A stretch of 6,175 bases of DNA from Actinomycetota bacterium (GTDB lineage: Bacteria > Actinomycetota > Actinomycetes > Actinomycetales > Cellulomonadaceae). Made by a program: the position numbers and the translations under genes. The stretch covers positions 1 to 6,175 of the forward strand of contig JAHIJU010000206.1 in NCBI GenBank assembly GCA_018898235.1, written 5' to 3'. The notes below the pieces were generated by a model. That model ran no database searches. It was not told the origin of the DNA and saw nothing but the letters and a program-made list of their open reading frames with translations. This document shows, piece by piece, positions 1-5,411 of the stretch (its first letter is position 1; the number at the start of each line of letters is the position of its first letter).

Positions 1-378
1 CATGCCGTTGAGCACCGGGATGGTCGCGTGGGTGGCCAGGTCGACGACGGTCTGGTGGCGGGCCACGCGGGCCATCACCACGTCGACCAGGCGGGACAGC
101 ACGCGGGCGGTGTCCTCGATGGACTCGTGCCCGCCGAGCTGGATCTGGCCGGGCGCCAGGTACTGGGCGTGCCCGCCGAGCTGGGACATCGCGGTCTCGA
201 ACGAGACCCGGGTGCGGGTCGAGGACTGCTCGAAGATCATCCCGAGCGTGCGCCCGTGCAGCAGCGGCGGGAAGTAGCCGACCTGGACGCACTTCTTGAG
301 GGTGAGGCCGAGGTTCACGATGTCGAGGATCTCGGCCTTGGTGAGGTCCTGGGTGTCGATGAAGTTCCGGACGGTCAT
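1..378 (-). CDS. ptcA: Putrescine carbamoyltransferase, N-terminal part (cut by window edge)
   Basis: Predicted to catalyse reversible phosphorolysis of N-carbamoylputrescine to putrescine and carbamoyl phosphate, the second step of the agmatine deiminase pathway, in the cytoplasm. The 126 visible residues begin MTVRNFIDTQDLTKAEILDI and cover most of the carbamoyl-phosphate-binding domain. The signature SSTRTR lies at residues 52-57 and is followed by VSFE. The stretch YLAPGQIQLGGHESIEDT at about 73-90 and VLSRLVDVVMARVARH at 93-108 resemble, from memory, the Enterococcus putrescine carbamoyltransferase and differ from the usual ornithine carbamoyltransferase pattern. The ATG start is supported by AAGGAG six bases upstream. 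The gene follows aguA in the same direction after a 257-bp gap. The C-terminal domain, with the amine-substrate loop and the C-terminal helix typical of PTCases, lies outside the window, so ornithine carbamoyltransferase cannot be fully excluded, but the aguA neighbour makes PTCase much more likely. Confidence 0.88.
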   Translation of the reverse strand, partial: MTVRNFIDTQDLTKAEILDIVNLGLTLKKCVQVGYFPPLLHGRTLGMIFEQSSTRTRVSFETAMSQLGGHAQYLAPGQIQLGGHESIEDTARVLSRLVDVVMARVARHQTVVDLATHATIPVLNGM

Positions 379-384
379 GATCGT

Positions 385-390
385 CTCCTT
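385..390 (-). promoter_or_regulatory. Ribosome binding site of ptcA
   Basis: AAGGAG on the minus strand, six bases before the ATG at 378. It fixes the ptcA start and shows that the gene can be translated independently of aguA, which ends 257 bases upstream. Confidence 0.8.
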
Positions 391-403
391 CGAACGGTGC
401 CGC

Positions 404-425
404 GCAGGGTGCGGGCAGGGTGCTG
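404..425. repeat. Short 11-bp tandem repeat in the aguA-ptcA gap
   Basis: Two adjacent copies of GCAGGGTGCGG (404-414) and GCAGGGTGCTG (415-425), with one mismatch. It lies in the GC-rich spacer upstream of the ptcA ribosome binding site. It may be low-complexity drift with no function. No clear -10 or -35 box for ptcA could be found between it and the RBS. Confidence 0.35.
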
Positions 426-589
426 GCTGGGTGGAGCGGGCACGTCGGGCCCAGGCACGTCCGGGACGGACGGGTCTGCGGCACGCACGTGGGCAGGGCT
501 CGGCCAGGCCGGGTCGCCGAGGGGTCGGGACCCGCACCGTGGACGGGCGGATGAGGGGCCGGAGGTATCCGGCTGCGCGCCGGCCCGGG

Positions 590-621
590 ACCGGCCGCAC
601 CTGCTGCGCGGTGCGGCCGGT
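590..621 (-). terminator. Strong GC hairpin just downstream of aguA (terminator or attenuator-like)
   Basis: A perfect 12-bp inverted repeat, ACCGGCCGCACC (590-601) and GGTGCGGCCGGT (610-621), separated by the 8-base loop TGCTGCGC. It begins about 14 bases past the aguA stop codon in the direction of transcription. No U-rich tail follows, as is common in high-GC actinobacteria, so it could be a U-less terminator, an RNA-stability element that sets the aguA/ptcA expression ratio, or a processing site. Because ptcA lies downstream on the same strand, complete termination here would require ptcA to have its own promoter. Confidence 0.55.
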
Positions 622-635
622 GCCGGCCGGGGCGG

Positions 636-1733
636 CTAGCGGCCGGAGGGCTGCTGCTGGGTGATGCAGTGCACGTTGCCGCCGCCGAGCAGGATCTCCC
701 GGCCCGGCACCGTGAGGACGCGGCGCGGTGCGAACAGCTCGGTGTAGGCGGCGATCGCGGCATCGTCGTGCTCGTCGTCGAACGTGGGCAGGACGACGAT
801 GTCGTTGCCGATGTAGGAGTTGACGTACGACCCGGCGAGCCGGTCGCCCGCCTCACGCGGCAGGGTGCCCTCGACGGAGTCGACCCCGGCCGACTCCTCG
901 GCCGTGATGAAGATCGGACCCGGCTGGTGGATCTTCACCACCTCGAACGCCCGGCCGCGGGCGTCCGTGCTCGACTCCAGGACCTTGAGGGCGGCCGCCG
1001 ACCGCTCGTACTGCGGGTCGGTCTCGTCGTCGGTCCAGGTGAGCATGACCTTGCCCGGCTCGACGAACCGGCAGAAGTTGTCCACGTGCCCGTTGGTCTC
1101 GTCGAGGTAGACCCCGTACGGCAGCCAGACGACGACGTCGACGCCGAGGTGGTCGCGCAGGTGCTGCTCGATCTGCTCGCGGGTCAGGTCGGGGTTGCGG
1201 CCCGCGGACAGCAGGCACTCCTCGGTCACCAGGACGGTGCCCTCGCCGTCCACGTCGATCGAGCCGCCCTCGAGCACGAGCGGTGCCTTGTACCGGTCGC
1301 AGCCCTCGATCTCGAGGACCTTGCGCGCCACGGCGTCGTCGGCGGCCCACGGGAAGTAGAGGCCGTCGACCAGCCCGCCCCAGGCGTTGAAGTCCCAGTC
1401 GACGCCGCGCACGTCGCCGGCCTCGTCGACGACGAACGTCGGGCCGCTGTCGCGCACCCAGGAGTCGTCGTTCGACATCTCCACGACGCGGACCTGCGCC
1501 GGGAGCATGCTGCGTGCGTTGTCGTACTGCCGTGCGGAGACCGCGACGGTGACCTGCTCGGTCGTGGCGATGGCCGTGGCGACCGCGGTGAAGGCGGCCT
1601 GGGCCGGGCGCCCGCCGAGCCGCCAGTTGTCCGGCCGCTCGGGCCAGACGAGCCAGCAGCCGGCGTGGTGGGCCCATTCGGCGGGCATGCGGTACCCGTC
1701 GGCCCGGGGGGTGGTGGTGAGTGTGCGAGACAT
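636..1733 (-). CDS. aguA: Agmatine deiminase (agmatine iminohydrolase)
   Basis: Hydrolyses agmatine to N-carbamoylputrescine and ammonia in the cytoplasm. It belongs to the guanidino-group-modifying pentein superfamily (PF04371 family by recognition). The 365-residue length matches bacterial agmatine deiminases. Visible motifs are AGCWLVWPERPDNWR (residues 24-38), NDDSWVRDSGPTFVVD (88-103, with acidic residue D95), the substrate-loop segment LEGGSIDVDGEGT (154-166), DETNGHVDNFCRF (211-223, candidate catalytic His216) and the C-terminal GGGNVHCITQQQP (350-362) with the expected nucleophile Cys356. All catalytic elements of the family appear intact. The ATG at 1733 has AAAGGCGG seven bases upstream. 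The gene starts 20 bases after the permease stop, so the two are very probably cotranscribed. Together with ptcA and the transporter it defines an agmatine catabolic cluster. The peptidylarginine-deiminase-like relatives are less likely given the close motif match and the neighbours. Confidence 0.96.
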   Translation of the reverse strand: MSRTLTTTPRADGYRMPAEWAHHAGCWLVWPERPDNWRLGGRPAQAAFTAVATAIATTEQVTVAVSARQYDNARSMLPAQVRVVEMSNDDSWVRDSGPTFVVDEAGDVRGVDWDFNAWGGLVDGLYFPWAADDAVARKVLEIEGCDRYKAPLVLEGGSIDVDGEGTVLVTEECLLSAGRNPDLTREQIEQHLRDHLGVDVVVWLPYGVYLDETNGHVDNFCRFVEPGKVMLTWTDDETDPQYERSAAALKVLESSTDARGRAFEVVKIHQPGPIFITAEESAGVDSVEGTLPREAGDRLAGSYVNSYIGNDIVVLPTFDDEHDDAAIAAYTELFAPRRVLTVPGREILLGGGNVHCITQQQPSGR

Positions 1734-1740
1734 GGTGGAA

Positions 1741-1748
1741 CCGCCTTT
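1741..1748 (-). promoter_or_regulatory. Ribosome binding site of aguA
   Basis: AAAGGCGG on the minus strand, seven bases from the ATG, lying inside the 20-base gap after the permease stop codon. It supports the short start at 1733 over an upstream extension that would overlap the permease in another frame. Confidence 0.65.
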
Positions 1749-1753
1749 CGGGG

Positions 1754-3244
1754 TCAGAGCGGGGTGTCGGCGAACTGCTGCCGGACGTCGTCGGGGTCGT
1801 CGCCGCGTTCGAGTGCGCGTTCGCGCGTCCACCGCGGGGACCGGAAGCAGAAGTACTCCTGGAAGGCGACCGTGACGGCGAGGCCGGCGACGATCGAGCC
1901 GGTGGCCGCCCACGAGTAGCTGAACGGGTTCCAGACGAAGAACACGACGGCGGCGATGAGCAGGACCGTCGGCACCCAGGTGATGAGCCAGGTGGCCACC
2001 GGGCCGCCGGGGACGCGGTACGGGCGGGCCCGGTCGGGGTCGATGCGGCGCAGCTTGCGGAACGCCAGCATCATCACGATGTAGGGCAGCAGGAAGATCA
2101 CCGAGGAGAACGCGAACAGGTTCCAGAACACGTCGTCGATGGCGCCGTCGGTGAGCGAGAACAACCCGGCGTAGCCGACCGTGAACACGGTCCCGACGAT
2201 CGAGCACAGCATCGCCGCACCGACGGGGGTGCCACGCCGGGGGTGCACGCGGGCGAACACCTTGGGCAGGTCGCCCTGCTGGGCGGCCTCGGCGGCGGCG
2301 AGGTTGGCGCCGATGGTCCAGGGCACCAGGCAGGCGAAGAAGCAGAACAGGGCGCCGATGCCGAGCGCGGTGACGATGACGTGGGCGATCACGGACTCAC
2401 CCAGACCACGCTGCAGGGCGTCGATGAGGCCGGTGGTCTTCGAGATCTCGTCGGCCGGCAGGATGAGCTGCATGCCGACGGTGGCGATGAGGTAGAAGCC
2501 GCCGATGAGGGCCCCGGCCACGGCGATGGTGCGCGGCACGTCGCGCTTGGGGTTCTCCATCTGGGTCGAGGCCGAGGACATGAGCTCGAAGCCCAGGAAG
2601 TTGTAGATGACGATCGGCAGCGCGGCGGCGAAGGCCGGCAGCGCATCGGTCGGCAGCATGGTGCTCGCGGTCCACTCGGTCGCCGAGCCATGGCTGGTGG
2701 CGTAGATGCCCCCGGCGACGGCGACCGCGACGATCACCGCGATGGTGATGCCGGCCCCGACGTTGGAGACCCAGGTGCCCGTCTCCAGGCTGCGCGCGTT
2801 CACCCAGTAGTTGATCCAGATGAGCACGACGGTGATCGCGATCTGCACCCAGAAGTTGAGGTGCCCGTCGAAGAACATCGAGGAGATCGCGCCGGAGAAC
2901 ATGAGGTAGACGCTCGGCACCCACAGGCCGACGTTCAGCCAGTACCACCACGAGACCCGGCTGCCCCACCGGTTCCCGAAGGCCCGCACGACCCAGGCGT
3001 AGATGCCGCCGGCGTCGGGGTAGGCCGAGCCCAGCTCGGCGGTGACCAGGCCGTACGGGACGAAGAACGCCGCGATGATCGCGATGGTCCAGAAGATGGC
3101 GGTGGGTCCGACCGCTGCGGTGACGGTGAGCTGGGACAGCAGCAGCATCGCCGCCACCGAGAACAGGACCATGTCGAAGAGACGGAAGGCGGGACGACCG
3201 GTGGTCCCGGTCTCCACCGGGGGTCGGTCGGTCTGGGCGGCCAT
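1754..3244 (-). CDS. APC-family amino acid/polyamine permease, probable agmatine-putrescine antiporter
   Basis: A 496-residue integral membrane protein of the amino acid-polyamine-organocation (APC) superfamily, with about twelve hydrophobic segments (for example 23-44, 48-68, 101-122, 131-148, 163-181, 203-219, 239-262, 285-311, 341-362, 371-394, 417-438, 446-464). Family motifs visible are ELGSAYPDAGGIYAWV (70-85), YNFLGFELMSSASTQMENPKRDVPRTI (214-240), LPKVFARVHPRRGTPVGA (327-344) and YRVPGGP (409-415). The C-terminus is a charged cytoplasmic tail. The ATG at 3244 follows AAAGGAG with a five-base spacer. A longer in-frame start at 3298 lacks a comparable site and would add a non-hydrophobic arginine-rich extension. 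It is the first gene downstream of the tandem operator and is followed closely by aguA. The transported substrate is inferred from context: enterococcal AgDI operons carry an APC-type agmatine/putrescine exchanger (AguD). The sequence alone does not prove the substrate. Confidence 0.88.
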   Translation of the reverse strand: MAAQTDRPPVETGTTGRPAFRLFDMVLFSVAAMLLLSQLTVTAAVGPTAIFWTIAIIAAFFVPYGLVTAELGSAYPDAGGIYAWVVRAFGNRWGSRVSWWYWLNVGLWVPSVYLMFSGAISSMFFDGHLNFWVQIAITVVLIWINYWVNARSLETGTWVSNVGAGITIAVIVAVAVAGGIYATSHGSATEWTASTMLPTDALPAFAAALPIVIYNFLGFELMSSASTQMENPKRDVPRTIAVAGALIGGFYLIATVGMQLILPADEISKTTGLIDALQRGLGESVIAHVIVTALGIGALFCFFACLVPWTIGANLAAAEAAQQGDLPKVFARVHPRRGTPVGAAMLCSIVGTVFTVGYAGLFSLTDGAIDDVFWNLFAFSSVIFLLPYIVMMLAFRKLRRIDPDRARPYRVPGGPVATWLITWVPTVLLIAAVVFFVWNPFSYSWAATGSIVAGLAVTVAFQEYFCFRSPRWTRERALERGDDPDDVRQQFADTPL

Positions 3245-3249
3245 GAGTG

Positions 3250-3256
3250 CTCCTTT
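3250..3256 (-). promoter_or_regulatory. Ribosome binding site of the permease
   Basis: AAAGGAG on the minus strand, five bases before the ATG at 3244. This is the strongest Shine-Dalgarno match in the cluster, and it decides the permease start. Confidence 0.8.
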
Positions 3257-3295
3257 GCCAGTGCCGCTGACGTACATGACGCGAAGCCGGCGCCC

Positions 3296-3323
3296 CACCT
3301 GGTCCCGGTCACCCTGTCCCGGT
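3296..3323. repeat. 14-bp imperfect tandem repeat in the permease leader
   Basis: CACCTGGTCCCGGT (3296-3309) is followed directly by CACCCTGTCCCGGT (3310-3323), 12 of 14 identical. It lies in the untranslated leader between the putative operator and the permease start. No function can be assigned. It does not match any riboswitch class I can recognise. Confidence 0.4.
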
Positions 3324-3381
3324 GGCCTGCGGGCCGCCGTGCGGCCGGGGTGTCACCGGACCGTCGGGCGGGCCGTGGCGA

Positions 3382-3427
3382 GATGTGTACAAACGCACAA
3401 CTTCGATATGTACAAACGTACAAGTCT
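3382..3427. promoter_or_regulatory. Tandem 23-bp operator, probable TetR-regulator binding site for the permease-aguA-ptcA genes
   Basis: Two head-to-tail 23-bp units, 3382-3404 and 3405-3427, share the core GAT(G/A)TGTACAAACG(C/T)ACAA. Within them are dyads TGTAC-AAAC-GCACA (3386-3399, one mismatch) and TGTAC-AAAC-GTACA (3409-3422, perfect). The block is conspicuously AT-rich against its surroundings. It lies about 140-180 bases upstream of the permease ATG and about 60-105 bases beyond the tetR stop. The dyads are of the size bound by TetR-family dimers, and the 23-bp centre-to-centre spacing places both sites roughly two helical turns apart. I could not pick out a convincing -10/-35 pair, though TACGTT and TACATA on the minus strand overlap the dyads and would fit a repressed promoter. 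Binding by the adjacent TetR protein is inferred from position. Confidence 0.7.
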
Positions 3428-3442
3428 GGCCATGCATGCCCA

Positions 3443-3482
3443 GGGACCAATGTCCCCGCCCCGGCAGGGCTCTCCCGGAGCC
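3443..3482 (-). terminator. Weak tandem hairpins after tetR
   Basis: Two short inverted repeats follow the tetR stop. GGCTC/GAGCC (3468-3472 and 3478-3482) has a 5-base loop, and GGGAC/GTCCC (3443-3447 and 3452-3456) has a 4-base loop. Neither has a U tract, so termination between tetR and the permease is only a possibility. An independent permease promoter downstream would be consistent with the operator at 3382-3427. Confidence 0.3.
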
Positions 3483-3486
3483 GCCC

Positions 3487-4125
3487 TCAGTCGGTGGTGA
3501 CGGCCGGGCAGAGCCGGTCCACGGCCACCCGCAACCGGCTCGCCAGCCCTGGCACGTCGAGCTCCCCGTTCGCCACCGCCTCGAGCATGAGGCCGTCCAC
3601 CAGGCAGGCGATGATCTGCACCACCACCTCACGGGGCAGTGCCGGATCGCTCGGCGGCAGCACCCGGTCCACGAGCCCGCCGATCATCGCCGACCACGCC
3701 TGCGTCTGCGGGCGCAGGGCGACGTTGCGGGTCGCCTCCATGAACATCTCGAACAGCGCAAGGTCGTACAACGGGTCGGCGGTCGTCTTGTCGAAGAACA
3801 TCTGCGTGAGCAGCGCCACCGACCGGTCCACGTCGACGGGGCCCTGCACCGCCTCGACGATCGCCGCGAGCCGCACCGACTCCGCCGCCTGGGCGTGCTC
3901 CATCGTCTGCAGCAGCAGGTCGTCACGGTCCGTGAAGTAGTAGGTGGTCGAGCCCAGCGCCACCTTGGCCGCATCCGCGACGGCCCGGTGCGTCACCGCG
4001 GCCGATCCGCCGGTGCCGAACACCCGCACCGACGCGTCCAGGATCAGCTCACGCTTGCGCTGACCGCTGCTCGTCGTGGCCCGCTCCCGCGGACGCCGCT
4101 CGGCCGGATCCTGGACCCCGGGCAT
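3487..4125 (-). CDS. TetR/AcrR-family transcriptional regulator, likely controller of the agmatine genes
   Basis: A 212-residue DNA-binding regulator. After a basic N-terminal tail (MPGVQDPAERRPRERATTSS) comes a typical TetR_N domain: helix ELILDASVRVFGTGG (26-40), then the helix-turn-helix THRAVADAAKVALGSTTYYFTDRDDLL (45-71). The recognition segment STTYYFTDRDDL is characteristic of the family. The remaining helical C-terminal part (about 75-212) is the variable ligand-binding and dimerisation domain. The ATG at 4125 has only a modest AGGGGA-like site about ten bases upstream. A longer in-frame reading to 4518 would run through low-quality arginine-rich sequence and across the divergent pirin start, so it was not used. 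The gene is co-oriented with the permease and separated from it by 242 bp containing the tandem operator. By analogy with the TetR-type AguR of Pseudomonas aeruginosa, its effector may be agmatine or N-carbamoylputrescine, but this is inference. Confidence 0.9.
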   Translation of the reverse strand: MPGVQDPAERRPRERATTSSGQRKRELILDASVRVFGTGGSAAVTHRAVADAAKVALGSTTYYFTDRDDLLLQTMEHAQAAESVRLAAIVEAVQGPVDVDRSVALLTQMFFDKTTADPLYDLALFEMFMEATRNVALRPQTQAWSAMIGGLVDRVLPPSDPALPREVVVQIIACLVDGLMLEAVANGELDVPGLASRLRVAVDRLCPAVTTD

Positions 4126-4209
4126 CGTGTGTGTTCCCCTCGCCGATCGGGTGCGGGCGATGCGTACCGCCCGGCGGGGCGCGCGCACGCCGCGCCGCCC
4201 CGACCAGGC

Positions 4210-4238
4210 ATTATCGCGCCCCCTGCGCTCCGAGCTCG
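4210..4238 (-). promoter_or_regulatory. Candidate promoter of tetR
   Basis: On the minus strand GATAAT (4210-4215) matches the -10 consensus at five of six positions and sits in a tiny AT-rich island in very GC-rich DNA. A weak -35, CGAGCT or TCGAGC, lies 17-18 bases upstream near 4233-4239. Transcription would start near 4203, leaving a leader of about 78 bases with GC-rich inverted repeats (GGGGCG/CGCCCC). I see no TGTAC-N4-GTACA dyad here, so tetR autoregulation through the same operator is not evident. Confidence 0.5.
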
Positions 4239-4346
4239 ACCCGGGCCGTCGCGCCGGGCGGCATCCCTCGACCGCGCCGCGTGCCGCGTCCACCGGGTCC
4301 GGACCGTCGACGACCCGGCCCCGCCGTACCGTGGGCGCCCGACGTG

Positions 4347-4352
4347 AGGAGG
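4347..4352 (+). promoter_or_regulatory. Ribosome binding site of the pirin gene
   Basis: AGGAGG, a perfect Shine-Dalgarno, five bases before the GTG at 4358. It sets the pirin start and rules out the longer upstream reading from 4076, which overlaps tetR. A possible -10, TACCGT, lies at 4327-4332, without a well-placed -35. Confidence 0.8.
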
Positions 4353-4357
4353 ACCAG

Positions 4358-5350
4358 GTGACCAATCTCGAGCGGCATCCGGCCGAGACGGTCTGCGGAC
4401 CCGGGGACCCGGACGGCATCGGACGCGTCCAGGTGCTCACCCCGCGCGACGTGCCGCTCGGCGGCATCCGGGCGATGACGGTGCGTCGGACGCTGCCGCA
4501 GCGTGCGCGCTCGTTCATCGGCGCCTGGTGCTTCCTGGACCACTACGGCCCGGACGATGTGTCGGTGACCGGCGGGATGGTGGTGCCGCCGCACCCGCAC
4601 ACGGGGCTGGCGACCGTGAGCTGGCTGTTCTCGGGGCAGATCGAGCACCGGGACTCCCTGGGCACGCACGCCCTGGTGCGGCCCGGTGAGCTCAACCTCA
4701 TGACGGCCGGACGCGGCATCGTGCACTCGGAGTACTCGACCCCGGGGACGACGGTGCTGCACGGCGCCCAGCTGTGGGTGGCGCTGCCGGACGCCGACCG
4801 GGACACCGCCCCGGCATTCGCGCACCATGCCCCGGCGCCGCACGCGCTGCCCGGTGCCACGGTGCGGGTGTTCCTCGGCTCGCTGGCCGGGGTCGCCTCG
4901 CCCGTGCCGTGGTTCACGCCGCTGCTGGGCGCCGAGCTGGTGCTCGACCCCGACGCGCGGCTCACGCTCGACGTCGATCCGGGGTTCGAGCACGGGGTGC
5001 TGCTCGACGCCGGGGACGTGGCGGTGGCCGGGACCGTCGGCCGTCCGGGCGAGCTGCTCTACGTCGCGCCGGGGGAGTCGACCCTCACGCTCGCGGCCGG
5101 GTCGACGGGCGCCCGCGTGCTGCTGCTGGGCGGGACGCCGCTGGGGGAGCGGATCGTCATGTGGTGGAACTTCGTCGGCCGCTCGCACGAGGACGTGGTC
5201 GCGGCGCGCGCGGCCTGGCAGGGCGGGATCGGGGAGGAGGCCGACCGCGTGGCGGCGGCCCCGGGCCGGTTCCCGCCCGTCCCCGACGACCCGCACGCCC
5301 CGCTTCGGGCGCCGGTGCTGCCGCCGATCCGGTTGGTGCCGCGCAGCTGA
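4358..5350 (+). CDS. Pirin family protein (bicupin, metal-binding)
   Basis: A 330-residue cytoplasmic protein of the pirin family, built from two cupin beta-barrels. The N-terminal barrel contains the metal ligands of the family: His79 and His81 in PPHPHTGLATVSWLF (77-91), and His123 and Glu125 in AGRGIVHSEYS (117-127). EHRDSLGT (96-103) and RPGELNLMTAGRG (108-120) are also typical. The C-terminal half (about 160-290) is the second cupin, with LLLGG and the segment MWWNFVGRSHEDV near the end, matching Pirin_C. Bacterial pirins include quercetin 2,3-dioxygenases (YhhW type) and regulators that bind enzymes such as pyruvate dehydrogenase E1. The sequence does not say which role applies here. 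It begins with GTG after a perfect AGGAGG, diverges from tetR with a 232-bp gap, and ends just before a strong hairpin. The preserved ligands suggest a functional metal centre. No obvious link to agmatine catabolism. Confidence 0.93.
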   Translation: MTNLERHPAETVCGPGDPDGIGRVQVLTPRDVPLGGIRAMTVRRTLPQRARSFIGAWCFLDHYGPDDVSVTGGMVVPPHPHTGLATVSWLFSGQIEHRDSLGTHALVRPGELNLMTAGRGIVHSEYSTPGTTVLHGAQLWVALPDADRDTAPAFAHHAPAPHALPGATVRVFLGSLAGVASPVPWFTPLLGAELVLDPDARLTLDVDPGFEHGVLLDAGDVAVAGTVGRPGELLYVAPGESTLTLAAGSTGARVLLLGGTPLGERIVMWWNFVGRSHEDVVAARAAWQGGIGEEADRVAAAPGRFPPVPDDPHAPLRAPVLPPIRLVPRS

Positions 5351-5353
5351 GGC

Positions 5354-5374
5354 CCAGCCGGGTGGCCCGGCTGG
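5354..5374 (+). terminator. GC-rich hairpin terminator after the pirin gene
   Basis: A perfect 9-bp stem, CCAGCCGGG (5354-5362) and CCCGGCTGG (5366-5374), with the three-base loop TGG, begins four bases after the pirin stop. There is no T run behind it. Position and stability suggest a U-less terminator or 3'-end protecting hairpin that separates pirin transcription from the next gene. Confidence 0.6.
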
Positions 5375-5398
5375 TGCGGGCGCTGCCCGGTGCACCGC

Positions 5399-5404
5399 TA
5401 CGCT
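5399..5404 (+). promoter_or_regulatory. Candidate -10 element for a leaderless transcript of the next gene
   Basis: TACGCT fits the actinobacterial TANNNT -10 pattern and ends seven bases before the GTG at 5412, so transcription would begin at or next to the start codon. No Shine-Dalgarno precedes that GTG, which agrees with leaderless expression. No good -35 is visible 17-18 bases upstream. Confidence 0.45.
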
Positions 5405-5411
5405 CGCCGCC

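Noticed and set aside
522..533. GGGTC-GG-GACCC palindrome in the aguA-ptcA gap
   Set aside because: The two-base loop is too tight for an RNA hairpin, and short GC palindromes are expected by chance at this composition.
669..1919. Long plus-strand reading frame opposite aguA, 416 codons
   Set aside because: It is antisense to a clear agmatine deiminase with intact catalytic motifs, and its translation is arginine-, glycine- and aspartate-rich low-complexity sequence. This is the usual shadow in high-GC DNA.
3268..3280. Third possible operator around TGACGTACATGAC near the permease RBS
   Set aside because: Only one half-site (GTACA) is present. The matching left half at the N4 spacing reads GCCGC, so it does not fit the dyad.
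3245..3298. N-terminal extension of the permease to an ATG at 3298
   Set aside because: The extension has no ribosome binding site and would add an arginine-containing tail, while the ATG at 3244 has AAAGGAG at the right distance.
3245..3390. Guanidine-type riboswitch in the permease leader
   Set aside because: I looked for the conserved core segments of the ykkC-type guanidine-I element and the short loops of the guanidine-II and -III elements and found none.
3431..3438. CATGCATG palindrome upstream of the tandem operator
   Set aside because: An eight-base palindrome without a second copy or conserved context. No reason to call it a site.
1721..3940. Plus-strand open frame of 739 codons opposite the permease and tetR
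   Set aside because: It spans two confidently identified minus-strand genes and the intergenic operator. The composition (repeated GD, HDR and EQ runs) is that of an antisense shadow, with no domain recognisable.
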